Notes: a model not told the origin generated them from the sequence alone. A stretch of 64,000 nucleotides of DNA from Paenibacillus_V sp046244365 (GCF_046244365.1 NZ_CP176395.1:2914001-2978000), one strand, 5' to 3'; counted from the stretch's first letter, positions 43,907-53,290 are shown. Numbers and translations are program-made.

Positions 43907-45285
43907 CTGCAAAAGCAGGGAGCACGCTTCTGCTCGGAGCCGCGAGGGCCGAGCTGACTCCCGACAAGGATGTCATTCTAGGCGGCGCCACCATGAACGG
44001 GAAAATCAGGACAGGCCGTATCAAGGATCCGCTATATGCAAGCGCCGCCATCTTGGAGAACAAGGATTGCCGGCTGTGCATCATTACACTGGACCTGTTG
44101 ATGATCACCAGGAAGTATGTCAATCTGATCCGCGAAGAACTGCAGGCCAGATGGGGGCTGGACCCGCAGTCCGTCCTTATTCACGCGACGCAGAATCATA
44201 AAGGGCCCGCCCTTGGCCATTTCAAGATCGAGGAGGAATACCAAGGCATTCCGCAGCATCTTTCCTGGCTCAGGGGAGGTGACGACCGCTATGACGATTA
44301 TGCCGTGAAGCAAATTTTGCTGGCGGTCGAGGAGGCGATGGCGCGCAGAGTTCCGGTCGAGGTTGGCGCAGGCAGCGGCATCCAGGGCAATATGGCGTTC
44401 AACAGGCGGATGGTCATGAGGGACGGCAGCATACGAATGCCGGGATTCGACGACCCGCCGGGGATCGTCGAACCGGAGTCGCGTTATCTTGAGGGGCCGA
44501 TGGATCCCGAGCTCGGAGTCGTCTGTTTCCGCGATACGGATTCTGTTATGCAGGCGATGTTGCTCAGCTATACATGTCATCCGGTTCACGAGATCAGGCA
44601 CCCGTACATCTCGGCGGACTGGCCCGGCGCCTGGGCGTCGGAAATGCGGAACTCAGGCGGGGGAGCTTGCATTCCGGTCGTGCTAAACGGGGCGTGCGGC
44701 AACATCAATCCGTGGGATCCTTATGCAGAGACGAAAGCGGATGACGCGGGCCTGATGGGCGAAACGCTGGCCCGAACGACGCGCGAGGTGATCGGGCGCA
44801 TGAGTTTCGCGCCGGACACAATTCTGGATTACCGAATTCGGACGATTCCGATTCCGCTCAGGCAGTTGGAACCGGAGCAAGTGGAACAGGCGCAGCAATA
44901 TATTGCCAAGTATCCGGAGCCGGAATGGGTTGACGATACGTTCGTGGATTTGGAGTGGGTTTTTGCGAGCGCTCTCCTCAGCCAGCAGGAGCAGTACGAG
45001 CGCAATCCGGAGTTCCAGTATGAGATTCAAGTTCTCCGTATTGGCGATACTGCGATTGTCGGCCTTCCGGGAGAGCCTTTCGCTGAAGGTGGTCTTGCCA
45101 TCAAGATGCAATCGCCGACTTTTCCAACCTATATTGTGCACAACACCCAATACGCGGGATACATCCCGACGGAGGCGGGCTTTCATCGGGGAGGCTACGA
45201 ATCCCGGATTGCCAGAATGGAGCCGAAGGCGCTGGATCGGATCGTCGCCGCGTCAGTCGAAATGCTGGGGGAGATGTTTTCTTGA
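43903..45285 (+). CDS. Neutral/alkaline ceramidase-like hydrolase
   Basis: This 460-residue protein resembles the N-terminal domain of neutral/alkaline non-lysosomal ceramidases. It starts GAARAELTPDKDVILGGA, has HATQNHKGPALGHF (a zinc-ligand type His region), YTCHPVHEIRHPYISADWPG and NGACGNINPWDP, and ends with GEPFAEGGLAIKMQSP. No signal peptide is present, unlike secreted ceramidases. In bacteria such domains are common in carbohydrate or amide catabolic clusters and need not act on ceramide; amide or ester hydrolysis is a reasonable guess. It is the last intact gene of this set. Confidence 0.85.
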   Translation: MTAKAGSTLLLGAARAELTPDKDVILGGATMNGKIRTGRIKDPLYASAAILENKDCRLCIITLDLLMITRKYVNLIREELQARWGLDPQSVLIHATQNHKGPALGHFKIEEEYQGIPQHLSWLRGGDDRYDDYAVKQILLAVEEAMARRVPVEVGAGSGIQGNMAFNRRMVMRDGSIRMPGFDDPPGIVEPESRYLEGPMDPELGVVCFRDTDSVMQAMLLSYTCHPVHEIRHPYISADWPGAWASEMRNSGGGACIPVVLNGACGNINPWDPYAETKADDAGLMGETLARTTREVIGRMSFAPDTILDYRIRTIPIPLRQLEPEQVEQAQQYIAKYPEPEWVDDTFVDLEWVFASALLSQQEQYERNPEFQYEIQVLRIGDTAIVGLPGEPFAEGGLAIKMQSPTFPTYIVHNTQYAGYIPTEAGFHRGGYESRIARMEPKALDRIVAASVEMLGEMFS

Positions 45286-45298
45286 GTCCTGAGCTTAT

Positions 45299-45487
45299 TT
45301 GTCCGATCCGAAGAAATACACGCTCGCCGTTGCCATTTATCAGGCGAATATAAGATTGCAATTCAGCGGGGATTGGGTCACTTTGTTCGCGGGCCTCACG
45401 ATTTTGATGATCCCTTCCGTGTTGCTTTATATCTTTTTCCAAAGGAGAATTATGGAAGGCGCAACTTTGGGTGCAGTAAAGGGGTAA
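45299..45487 (+). pseudogene. 3' fragment of a MalG-type sugar permease
   Basis: The fragment reads SDPKKYTLAVAIYQANIRLQ, then IPSVLLYIFFQRRIMEGATL and GAVKG, the standard last third of a MalG/LplC-type permease. The first about 230 residues are gone. A deletion has joined it to the ceramidase-like gene. Confidence 0.85.
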
Positions 45488-46058
45488 TCGAAGTCCGGAA
45501 ATCATGCATGTTCCGTTTCGGGCATCATGAAATGGAAGGGTTGAAAGGAGACAAGGCAGACGACTGAACGAGCAGCAGAGAAAGTACGTTTATACGGACC
45601 GGAGCCGCAGACCGCGTTTTCGGGTTTACCGCAGAAGCAGAAAACCGGTCTCAGCCATTCACTACCGTTCTATCAGATGACCGTCGCCATGTTCAGTTTG
45701 GGGTCAAAGCCGGACACTCCGGACCGGGATTGCGAAAGGAAGCTTATATCGCATTGTTTATTCACGGCTGCTGACCGTCCTTTTCTCCCTGCTGATGATT
45801 TTGACCGGTTTGGTGATTTCCCGCCGCCAGGATCGGATCCAAGTGATCGCGGCCAACCTATTGGGCTTAGGTTCACGGGTTCGTAAAAATTTTAGATTTT
45901 ATGATTTGAATGGTAATCGATTTTTGGTCTGGTTGGCTATAAATGCAATTTTGTAAGTAGCTTGAGAGGGCTTCGACAGCTCATAAACACCGTATTCAAG
46001 TTTCAGGCGGGTCGATACGCTGGGGAATGCTCTCCTGAGCCTGAACGTTCGTTCGGCC
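45488..46058. other. Decayed region with a membrane-protein fragment
   Basis: One frame around 45750-45870 reads YRIVYSRLLTVLFSLLMILT followed by GLVISRRQDRIQVIAANLLG. This looks like the first membrane helix of a YesM-type kinase or similar, without the rest. Otherwise no gene or terminator can be supported. Confidence 0.45.
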
Positions 46059-46970
46059 TTAATCCGTCAGGTTCGAGCGGATGTACTCGTTCATGTAGTC
46101 ATAGAATTGATCGCAAGCGGGGGAGCGGGTTCTGTCTTTCCGCTCAATCCAGACGAGCTGCCGCTGCAGCACCGGATCCGTAGGAACGATCGACATGGAC
46201 TGGCCGAGAGCAATCTCGGTTTTTTTCCACATCCGATAGGCGTTGAACGGGACGAACGCGACCCCGAGCCCGGCGCGAACAAGCTCTTTGATGACATCGT
46301 ATTGATGGACGACGAGCCGGATGTCGGGCTCGATCGCGAATTGATTGAAGATCGGGCGGATGAAGCTTTCAAACCATCGGTTCACGGTCGAGAGAATAAG
46401 CGGCTGCCCGTGAAGCTCTTGCAGCGGGATGAAGCCTCTGGCAGCCCATGGATGGCTGCTTGGGACGAGCAGGCCGAATTTCTCGACATGGAGCGGACAC
46501 TCCCGCAATTGCGGATGGGCGGCTGGAGCGGTCACGATGCCCGCTTCCATTCGGTGGCCGATCACCCAGTCCGTCACGACATCGCTGAGTCCCTGCTCGA
46601 TTTCCAGATCGATTGCGGGGTGGCTCTGCACGAAGCCAGGCAGAAACTGCGGCAGAATGTACCAGAAAAAGGTCGGGTACAAGGCCAGCTTCACCTGTTC
46701 CCTGCCGGACAAGCTCAAGTCCCGAATGCTTCGGGCGGCGTCTTCCCAGTCCGCCATCATTCGCCGGCTGTGATAGAGCAGCATGTTCCCCGCCTCCGTC
46801 AGCTTGATTCCTCTGCCCGTGCGGATGAACAGGCTCGCTCCCACCTCGGTCTCCAACCTTGACATCATCTTGCTAAGCGCGGGCTGCGCGATATGCAGCT
46901 CTTGGGCCGCCCTCGACAAGTTGCCGTGCTTGGCAATACATTGGAAAAATTCCAGCAGCTGAAGCTGCAT
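46059..46970 (-). CDS. LysR-type transcriptional regulator
   Basis: The N-terminal winged helix-turn-helix is at residues 1-60 (MQLQLLEFFQCIAKHGNLS; AAQELHIAQPALSKMMSRLE). A periplasmic-binding-protein-like effector domain follows (about 90-300; VKLALYPTFFWYILPQFL; LVRAGLGVAFVPF). The 303-residue length is typical. It is divergent from the hydantoinase genes, the classical layout for LysR regulators. The intergenic region carries the element also found before the dehydrogenase gene at 39918. It probably activates both gene sets when a pathway intermediate binds. Confidence 0.93.
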   Translation of the reverse strand: MQLQLLEFFQCIAKHGNLSRAAQELHIAQPALSKMMSRLETEVGASLFIRTGRGIKLTEAGNMLLYHSRRMMADWEDAARSIRDLSLSGREQVKLALYPTFFWYILPQFLPGFVQSHPAIDLEIEQGLSDVVTDWVIGHRMEAGIVTAPAAHPQLRECPLHVEKFGLLVPSSHPWAARGFIPLQELHGQPLILSTVNRWFESFIRPIFNQFAIEPDIRLVVHQYDVIKELVRAGLGVAFVPFNAYRMWKKTEIALGQSMSIVPTDPVLQRQLVWIERKDRTRSPACDQFYDYMNEYIRSNLTD

Positions 46971-46997
46971 ATGCCGACACCGCCATTCTGAGTAGGT

Positions 46998-47070
46998 GAT
47001 ATTCCATTTTAATTATAACAGTATTGAAAATTATATATTGGACGCTGTAAGCGGTCAATCATAGAATGGG
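46998..47070 (+). promoter_or_regulatory. Shared regulatory element, copy B
   Basis: Gapless 73-base match to 39784-39856 (12 differences). It lies between the divergent LysR-type gene and hydantoinase B. The TTGGAC / TAGAAT pair with 18-base spacing is conserved and ends 55 bases before the hydantoinase start. Confidence 0.78.
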
Positions 47071-47125
47071 TATCGGAACAAGTAAATTCTAACCGATTCA
47101 CATCTATATGAGGAGGCTGGCCGAT

Positions 47126-48781
47126 ATGCCGAAAGCCGACAATCCCCCGATCGATCCGATTACGCTAGAAATCTTATGGACCCGGCTGATTGCCATCGCG
47201 GACGAGACAGCAACTATTCTGAAAAGAACATCGTTTTCACCGACGGTTAGGGAATCGAATGATTATTCGTGCGTCCTGTTCGACGAGAACGGCGATACGG
47301 TGGCAGAGAACACGATTGGCATCCCGTCTTTCAACGGCGTCATGTCGCGCGCCTTGAAGCGCATCCTGCAGCAATATCCCCAAGAGCAGTGGCTGCCGGG
47401 CGACGTCGTCATCACGAACGACCCTTGGATCGCCTCAGGCCATTTGCTCGATATCACTTGCGTCATTCCGATTTACCACCAGGGCAAGCTGGTCGGGTTC
47501 ACCGGCAGCATCGCCCATATGGCGGATATGGGCGGCAGCGGCTGGGCTGCCGACGCCGGAGTCGTATACGAAGAAGGGATCAACATTCCGCCGTCGTTCC
47601 TGTATCGGGAAGGCAAGCCGAATGAGGATCTGATCCGGATCATCCGCGCCAATGTGCGCGTTCCGGACGAAGTGCTCGGCGACATTCACGCACAGATTGC
47701 CGCAGGCCGGGCAGGCGCCGCGCTGCTGGTCGAGCTGCTCGAAGAGCACGGCATTGCCGATATTTCGCCGATTTCACAGCAAATTCAGGCCAAAGCCGAG
47801 AAGGCGATGCGCAGGGCTGTCGCCGCCATCCCCGACGGCGTATACCGCCACGAGATGGAGACGGACGGCTATGACGGCCAGGCCATCCTGCTCAAGGTAG
47901 CCGTAACCGTCGCAGGCGACGAGATGAAGATCGATTTCACCGGATCCTCGCCGCAGATTGGCCACGCGATCAACGTTCCTTATAACTATACGCACGCCTA
48001 TACGTGCTTTCCGGTCAAGTGCGCGATCGATCCGCTGACGCCGCGCAACGAAGGCTCCTATCGGCCGCTCAGCGTCATCGCTCCGACCGGAAGCATTCTC
48101 AACCCGGAGTTCCCGGCGCCTGTTAACGGCCGCCACCTGGTCGGACATTTCCTGTCCTGCGTCGTGTATGGCGCGCTGGCCAAGGCGATTCCCGACCGGA
48201 TTATCGCGGATTCCGGAAGTGCGCCGCAGCAGTATACGATCTTCAACGGCACGTGGAAGGGCAGACCGTTCACCACCATCCTGACCATTTGCGGCGGAAT
48301 GGGGGCCCGTCCTTCGGACGACGGGCTTAGCTGTACGAGCTTTCCATCCAACGTCAGTGTAGGCTCGATGGAAATTACCGAGGCGGTATCGCCGATCATC
48401 GTCTGGAAAAAAGAATTGCTGCAGAATTCCGGAGGCGCCGGCCGATTCCGTGGAGGACTTGGACAGATCGTCGATCTGGAGATCCGTGCCGACGGACCGG
48501 TACAAATGTCGCTCATGTTCGATCGGGTCGAGCATCCCGCTTCCGGCACGGCGGGCGGACAAGCCGGAGGAGCGGCGAATGCCGTCGTCAACGGCAAGCA
48601 GGCCGCGTTCCTGAAAGGACGGGATCATGTGCTGCCCGGCGACCGCATTACCTTGCAATACTCCGGTGGCGGCGGTTTCGGCTCCCCAAAGGAGCGCGAG
48701 CTGGAACACATCGAGTCGGATTTGCGCAATGAACTGATTTCGAAGGAGGCGGCAGTCGATGTCTACGGATACGAAGTTTAA
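47126..48781 (+). CDS. Hydantoinase/5-oxoprolinase subunit B
   Basis: This is an HyuB-type subunit (551 residues) of ATP-dependent amidohydrolases that open hydantoins, 5-oxoproline or related lactams, usually with HyuA. Signatures are DPITLEILWTRLIAIADETA near the N-terminus, SNDYSCVLFDENGD, HLLDITCVIPIYHQGKLVG and the C-terminal GGGGFGSPKERE. The ATG at 47126 is chosen because AGGAGG lies 9 bases upstream; an in-frame ATG at 47108 overlaps that site. The A-subunit gene starts 23 bases before its stop. Confidence 0.93.
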   Translation: MPKADNPPIDPITLEILWTRLIAIADETATILKRTSFSPTVRESNDYSCVLFDENGDTVAENTIGIPSFNGVMSRALKRILQQYPQEQWLPGDVVITNDPWIASGHLLDITCVIPIYHQGKLVGFTGSIAHMADMGGSGWAADAGVVYEEGINIPPSFLYREGKPNEDLIRIIRANVRVPDEVLGDIHAQIAAGRAGAALLVELLEEHGIADISPISQQIQAKAEKAMRRAVAAIPDGVYRHEMETDGYDGQAILLKVAVTVAGDEMKIDFTGSSPQIGHAINVPYNYTHAYTCFPVKCAIDPLTPRNEGSYRPLSVIAPTGSILNPEFPAPVNGRHLVGHFLSCVVYGALAKAIPDRIIADSGSAPQQYTIFNGTWKGRPFTTILTICGGMGARPSDDGLSCTSFPSNVSVGSMEITEAVSPIIVWKKELLQNSGGAGRFRGGLGQIVDLEIRADGPVQMSLMFDRVEHPASGTAGGQAGGAANAVVNGKQAAFLKGRDHVLPGDRITLQYSGGGGFGSPKERELEHIESDLRNELISKEAAVDVYGYEV

Positions 48782-50864
48782 AGGCCGGAAGTGGAGAGTC
48801 GGCACGGATGTCGGCGGCACATTCACCGACCTGGTGATGCTCGATAAAATAAGCGGAACCGTTCTGACCGGCAAAGTGCTGACGACTCCGGACGATCCGA
48901 GCCGGGCGATTTTTCAGGGACTGGACTGGATGTCCGAGAAGTACGGGGTGGATCTTCGGGAGATCGAGACGTTTATCCACGGCACGACGCTGATCGCCAA
49001 TACGATGATCGAACGCAAAGGCGTCCCGACCGGCCTCATCACGACGAAGGGCTACAGAGACGTCATCGAAATCGGCAACGAAATGCGCTACGACATTTTC
49101 GACCTGTTCCTGACCAAGGCCGAAACGCTTGTCCCTCGCCACCTGCGGCGAGAAGTGAGCGAACGGATCGGCAGCGGCGGCGAAGTGCTGCTGCCCTTCA
49201 ACCCGGATGACGTTCGCGCGGCGGCCGCCATCTTCAAGGAGCAGGGTATTTCCTCGATCGCCGTCGCCTTTCTCAACAGCTATCGCAATCCGGAGCACGA
49301 GAAGCTGGCGGAACAGATTTTGCTGGAGGAGATGCTAGAGGCGTCCATCAGCCTTTCCTCGGAAGTAGCGCCCGAGATCCGCGAGCTCGAACGCTTCTCG
49401 ACTACGGCAGCGAATGCCTATGTGAAGCCTTTGCTTCGGTCTTACATCGCCAAGCTCGAGAGCGGTCTGGCCGGCTACGGTACGGATGCGCCTGTCAATA
49501 TCGTCATGTCCAACGGCGGGTTGACCGATGCGGAATCGGCCGCGGCGTATCCGATCCTGCTGATCGAGTCGGGTCCGGCGGCCGGCGTGATTGCCGCCGC
49601 CTTCCATGGCAGAATGGCGGGCGAGAAGCAAATTATCGCCTTCGACATGGGGGGAACGACGGCGAAGATGTGCCTTGTCCGGGACGGCAATCCGAGCCGG
49701 GTGTACGAATTCGAAGCCGCCAGAATGCAACGGTTCAAAAAAGGCAGCGGCATTCCGCTACGTATTCCGGTCGTGGAAATGATCGAGATCGGAGCGGGAG
49801 GCGGCAGCATCGCCCACCTGGACAACATGCACATGCTCAAAGTCGGTCCGGAAAGCGCAAGCTCCGTACCGGGTCCGTCTTGTTACGGTCTCGGAGGCGA
49901 AGATCCGGTTGTCACGGACGCGGATCTCGTGCTCGGCTATTTGGACCCCGAATATTTTCTCGGCGGGGACATGAAGCTGAACAAGGAGCTGGCGATTCGC
50001 GCCATTACCGAAAAAATCGCCACCCCGCTCAGCATCGGCGTCATCGAAGCGGCTGCGGGCATCCACGATATCGTGAACCACAACATGGTGTCTGCGGCAC
50101 GAATTCATATCGCGGAGAAGGGCACCGATCCACGCAAATTCAGCCTGGTGGCAACAGGCGGAGCCGGACCGGTGCACGCGTACGGCATCGCCAGATTGCT
50201 CGGTCTCGGCAGAATTATCTGCCCTCCGGCGACAGGCGTTGCTTCTGCGGGAGGCATGCTGGTCGCGCCGCCGATGGTCGAGCTCGGCCGCAGCTACGTC
50301 AACGATCTGGACACGGTGGATTGGAATTATCTGCGCAGCTTGTACGCAGAGATGCGTGGGATGTCGTTGACCGGATTGGCCAAGGCAGGGGTGCAGGAAG
50401 AAGAAGTCAGCACGATTCTGACTGCGGAAATGCGGTACGCCGGGCAAGGGTATGAAATTACCGTGCCGTTCCCGCTAGAGCTGCTGAAAAGCGAAGAAGT
50501 CGGAGAACTGAGAAATTCGTTCCTGAAGGAATATGAAGCGACTTTCGGCCATTGTCCGCAGGGCGTCGCTCTGGAAATCATTAATCTGCGTCTACGGGCA
50601 TTTGCTCCCGAGCCGGTAGAACGGCTGCGCTTCGAACGTTATGCGCCAGATGCCGAACATGCATTGAAAGGACGCCGACCCGTTTATTTTTCCGAGCTGA
50701 AGGACTTCGCGGACACGGCGGTATACGACCGTTACCGGCTTCAACCGGGCTCCGAGCTTCAAGGTCCTGCTGTGATCGAAGAGCGGGAATCGACCGTGGT
50801 GGCGGGGCCGAGAACGACGATCCGGGTCGACGACCATTTGAACCTCATTATCGATCTGAATTAA
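48759..50864 (+). CDS. Hydantoinase/5-oxoprolinase subunit A
   Basis: A 701-residue ATP-binding subunit of the hydantoinase/oxoprolinase family, with an actin-like ATPase fold. It has VGTDVGGTFTDLVMLD (phosphate 1), HGTTLIANTMIERKG, AFDMGGTTAKMCLV (phosphate 2) and GAGGGSIAHLD. AAGGAGG precedes the ATG at 48759, inside the B gene, so A and B are coupled. The complex hydrolyses cyclic amides with ATP. Next to an aldolase-like and an alanine-dehydrogenase-like gene, its product is probably an amino-acid derivative. Acetone or acetophenone carboxylase subunits share this fold but usually have a third subunit, which is not seen. Confidence 0.93.
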   Translation: MSTDTKFKGRKWRVGTDVGGTFTDLVMLDKISGTVLTGKVLTTPDDPSRAIFQGLDWMSEKYGVDLREIETFIHGTTLIANTMIERKGVPTGLITTKGYRDVIEIGNEMRYDIFDLFLTKAETLVPRHLRREVSERIGSGGEVLLPFNPDDVRAAAAIFKEQGISSIAVAFLNSYRNPEHEKLAEQILLEEMLEASISLSSEVAPEIRELERFSTTAANAYVKPLLRSYIAKLESGLAGYGTDAPVNIVMSNGGLTDAESAAAYPILLIESGPAAGVIAAAFHGRMAGEKQIIAFDMGGTTAKMCLVRDGNPSRVYEFEAARMQRFKKGSGIPLRIPVVEMIEIGAGGGSIAHLDNMHMLKVGPESASSVPGPSCYGLGGEDPVVTDADLVLGYLDPEYFLGGDMKLNKELAIRAITEKIATPLSIGVIEAAAGIHDIVNHNMVSAARIHIAEKGTDPRKFSLVATGGAGPVHAYGIARLLGLGRIICPPATGVASAGGMLVAPPMVELGRSYVNDLDTVDWNYLRSLYAEMRGMSLTGLAKAGVQEEEVSTILTAEMRYAGQGYEITVPFPLELLKSEEVGELRNSFLKEYEATFGHCPQGVALEIINLRLRAFAPEPVERLRFERYAPDAEHALKGRRPVYFSELKDFADTAVYDRYRLQPGSELQGPAVIEERESTVVAGPRTTIRVDDHLNLIIDLN

Positions 50865-50889
50865 TAGAGATCGACGGGCGGCGAGCGCA

Positions 50890-51963
50890 ATGGATGATCA
50901 CAATAACATTCGAATAGATCTCGGCACGGACGCCAGGACGGAGCCGACCGAAGCGATGTGGAAAGCCATGCGCGAGGTGGAGCTTCGGTCCGTTCCTTTC
51001 CGTGGGCAAGCAACGGTGCGCAAACTGCTGGATCGAGCGGCCGAGCTGACGGGGCAGCCGTCTGCGCTGCTCCTTCCATCCTGCACGATGGCGAATCTGA
51101 TTGCGGTCATGATTCACGCCGGACGCGGCGACCAGGTCGTGCTGGAGGAAAGCTCCCATATCGCGTGGTCCGAAGGCTGGGGAATTTCCTCGATCGCGGG
51201 CGTACATCCGAGACCGGTGCAAGGGGACCGGGGGCGGCTCCATCTTGCGGATATCGAGGCGGCGATCGGGGAGACCCGCTTCACGCATCGTCCGCGTACC
51301 GGACTTCTCTGCCTGGAGAACACCCACAATGCCAGCGGTGGCGCCGTGCTGCCGCCGGATTATACGGACGCTGTCTATGCGGCCATGAAGGAGCGGGGCA
51401 TTCCCGTTCATCTGGACGGCTCGCGCATTTTCAACGCGGCGGCGGCGCTTGGCGCGCCGATGCGCCTGCTGACGGAGCGGTTCGACTCCGTGGCGCTTAA
51501 TCTGAATAAGAGTTTGTGCGTCCCGGAAGGCGCTCTGTTATGCGGGTCGGAGGCGTTCGTGCAGCAAGCGTCTCTGATTGCCAAATCGCTCGGGGGCGGC
51601 AGCATGCATAAGGCGGATCTGATCGCTGCGGCCGCCCTGGTCGCCCTGGACGAGATTCCGGGCGCATTCTCCGACGATCATCGGCGCGCTCGCGCGTTTG
51701 CTTCGCTGCTGCAGGAAATTCCAGGTATCCGGGTCGACCTTGATAACGTGCAGACGAATATCGTGATGGCGGATCTGGCGGGCTCCGGGCTTGGTGCGGA
51801 AGAAGCCGTCGTCCGACTGAACAGGCTGGGCGTGGCCGCTTATCCATACCGGGGATCGATGCTCCGGTTCGTGTTCCACCGGCAGATCGGCGACGCGGAT
51901 GTTGTGACGGCGGCTGAACGGGTGGCGCAAGCCGTAGCCGGCTCGGGAGGAGCGGAGCGGTAG
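50890..51963 (+). CDS. Threonine-aldolase-like PLP enzyme
   Basis: A fold-type I PLP enzyme of the beta-eliminating lyase/threonine aldolase group, 357 residues. It opens DLGTDARTEPTEAMWKAM. The cofactor site has HLDGSRIFNAAAALG (Asp binding PLP) and the lysine in LNKSLCVPEGALL, where classical enzymes have SKGLGAPVG. Low-specificity threonine aldolases split beta-hydroxy amino acids into glycine and an aldehyde. It follows hydantoinase A by 25 bases. It may process the amino acid released by ring opening. The altered lysine motif leaves the substrate open. Confidence 0.85.
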   Translation: MDDHNNIRIDLGTDARTEPTEAMWKAMREVELRSVPFRGQATVRKLLDRAAELTGQPSALLLPSCTMANLIAVMIHAGRGDQVVLEESSHIAWSEGWGISSIAGVHPRPVQGDRGRLHLADIEAAIGETRFTHRPRTGLLCLENTHNASGGAVLPPDYTDAVYAAMKERGIPVHLDGSRIFNAAAALGAPMRLLTERFDSVALNLNKSLCVPEGALLCGSEAFVQQASLIAKSLGGGSMHKADLIAAAALVALDEIPGAFSDDHRRARAFASLLQEIPGIRVDLDNVQTNIVMADLAGSGLGAEEAVVRLNRLGVAAYPYRGSMLRFVFHRQIGDADVVTAAERVAQAVAGSGGAER

Positions 51964-52005
51964 AGGATCTCGGATCGATTCACCATGCGACTAGGAGGAA
52001 CCACC

Positions 52006-52497
52006 ATGCGGATATCAGTACCGAAGGAAATCAAAAATAACGAGAATCGGGTAGCGTTAACGCCTGTCGGTATCGTTTCGTTCGTGAAAGCGGGCCATCG
52101 GGTCTTGATCGAGACAGGCACAGGAGCGGGAAACGGCCGAGCAGTACGCGTCGGACGGAGCGAAAATCTGCCGAACAGCGGAGGAAGTATGGTCGCTAGC
52201 GGACGTGGTCATGAAAGTGAAGGAGCCGCTGCCCGCCGAATACGGCTATTTCCGCGAGGACTTGATCCTGTTCACTTATTTGCACCTTGCAGCAGAACCA
52301 AGGCTCGCGAAAGCGCTCGTTGACAGTAAAATTACGGCCGTCGCGTACGAAACGGTGGAGGAAGGGCGGACGCTTCCGCTGCTTACCCCGATGAGCGAAG
52401 TGGCTGGCCGGATGTCGGTGCAGATCGGAGCGCAGCTGCTGGAGAAGCCACGCGGCGGCAAAGGCATTCTGCTAGGTGCGGTTCCCGGCGCGCACAG
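52006..52497 (+). pseudogene. ald: Alanine dehydrogenase, frameshifted and truncated
   Basis: The start follows TAGGAGG. The N-terminus MRISVPKEIKNNENRVALTP is typical of alanine dehydrogenase. After about 45 residues the frame shifts near 52130; the expected sequence continues in another frame (AEQYASDGAKICRTAEEV; VMKVKEPLPAEYGYFREDL; AYETVEEGRTLPLLTPMSEV). It ends near LLGAVPGAHRG, just before the NAD-binding domain. There the sequence switches to an unrelated glycosidase end. Both a frameshift and a large deletion make it non-functional. Confidence 0.88.
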
Positions 52498-52754
52498 GGG
52501 ATGTGTTGGAAATCGCGTTCCTACAACAGGTGAAGGCGATATCCGGCCATCCGCTTGTCCGGCAGCTGGCCGGCAAGGTGGCGCTTCAGCGCGGACCGTT
52601 CGTGTATTGCCTGGAAGAAGCGGACAACGGAAGTAGCCTTCATCTCTTTCGGCTGGCGACGGATCAACCGTTTGAGTTGGTTTTTCATGATGATAGAGAC
52701 GGGATCCCCGCCATTAAAGGTTATGGGGTCCGGTACGAGACGGATTTTCCGTAA
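52498..52754 (+). pseudogene. C-terminal fragment of a GH127-like enzyme
   Basis: The frame reads DVLEIAFLQQVKAISGHPLV and GKVALQRGPFVYCLEEADN, the characteristic C-terminal beta-sandwich start of GH127 beta-L-arabinofuranosidases. It continues to a normal stop. The catalytic barrel is missing. The deletion junction is at about 52497 within the alanine dehydrogenase relic. Confidence 0.8.
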
Positions 52755-53072
52755 AGTAGCTTGTATGCACACCAGCCCTGGCGGAAGATCAAAGGAGCGG
52801 CGTTGACCTTCATCCCTTACTATACATGGGGCAACAGGGGGGGGGCGAGATGAATATGTGGGTTCGGGCTATGGAAGAGAGCGGTTGATAAGAAGAGGAC
52901 GAGTAGCGGGTGCATGAAGCTATTCCAAATGCTTTATAAAGGCAAAGCGATGTATAGAAGGCAGCGGCAGTTTGGACCACGTCCAACTGCCGCTGCCTTT
53001 TGATGGAGGTTCTTATTACCACATCGAAAATGTTAATCTCTTTAAAGCGTTAACTTTCCAATACTGATAGTA
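52755..53072. other. Intergenic region after the GH127 fragment
   Basis: Only the strong terminator at 52959-53002 is recognisable. A GGGGGGGGCGAG tract lies near 52840. Confidence 0.5.
52959..53002 (+). terminator. Strong rho-independent terminator
   Basis: AAGGCAGCGGCAGTTTGGAC pairs with GTCCAACTGCCGCTGCCTT across a CAC loop with one bulge, and ends in TTTT. It probably once ended the GH127 gene. Confidence 0.85.
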
Positions 53073-53258
53073 ATGAAGTATGTTTCAGTGGCCAATTCCG
53101 GGCGGGTAGTAGATTGCCTAGAGTCCGGTTTAATCCCGGGTACGGCGACGCGGCTTGCACTGAAAGCCGCGATCACGCAGACCGAAACAAACAGCCTATA
53201 TGTTTGCGAGGCATGCGATGCACGCCACAACCAATCAGTGCCACTAAACAAAATTTGA
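53073..53258 (+). CDS. Possible small protein
   Basis: A 61-residue frame (MKYVSVANSGRVVDCLESGL...) contains a CEACDARH segment. A terminator-like hairpin begins 2 bases after its stop, and this placement supports a transcribed unit. There is no strong ribosome binding site. It could be a real small protein or a degraded reading frame. No family was recognised. Confidence 0.35.
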   Translation: MKYVSVANSGRVVDCLESGLIPGTATRLALKAAITQTETNSLYVCEACDARHNQSVPLNKI

Positions 53259-53260
53259 GA

Positions 53261-53290
53261 GCTGCGGCAATTCCGGCAGCTTTATTTTCT
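53261..53290 (+). terminator. Short terminator-like hairpin
   Basis: AGCTGC / GCAGCT with a 10-nt loop is followed by TTATTTT. Confidence 0.55.
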
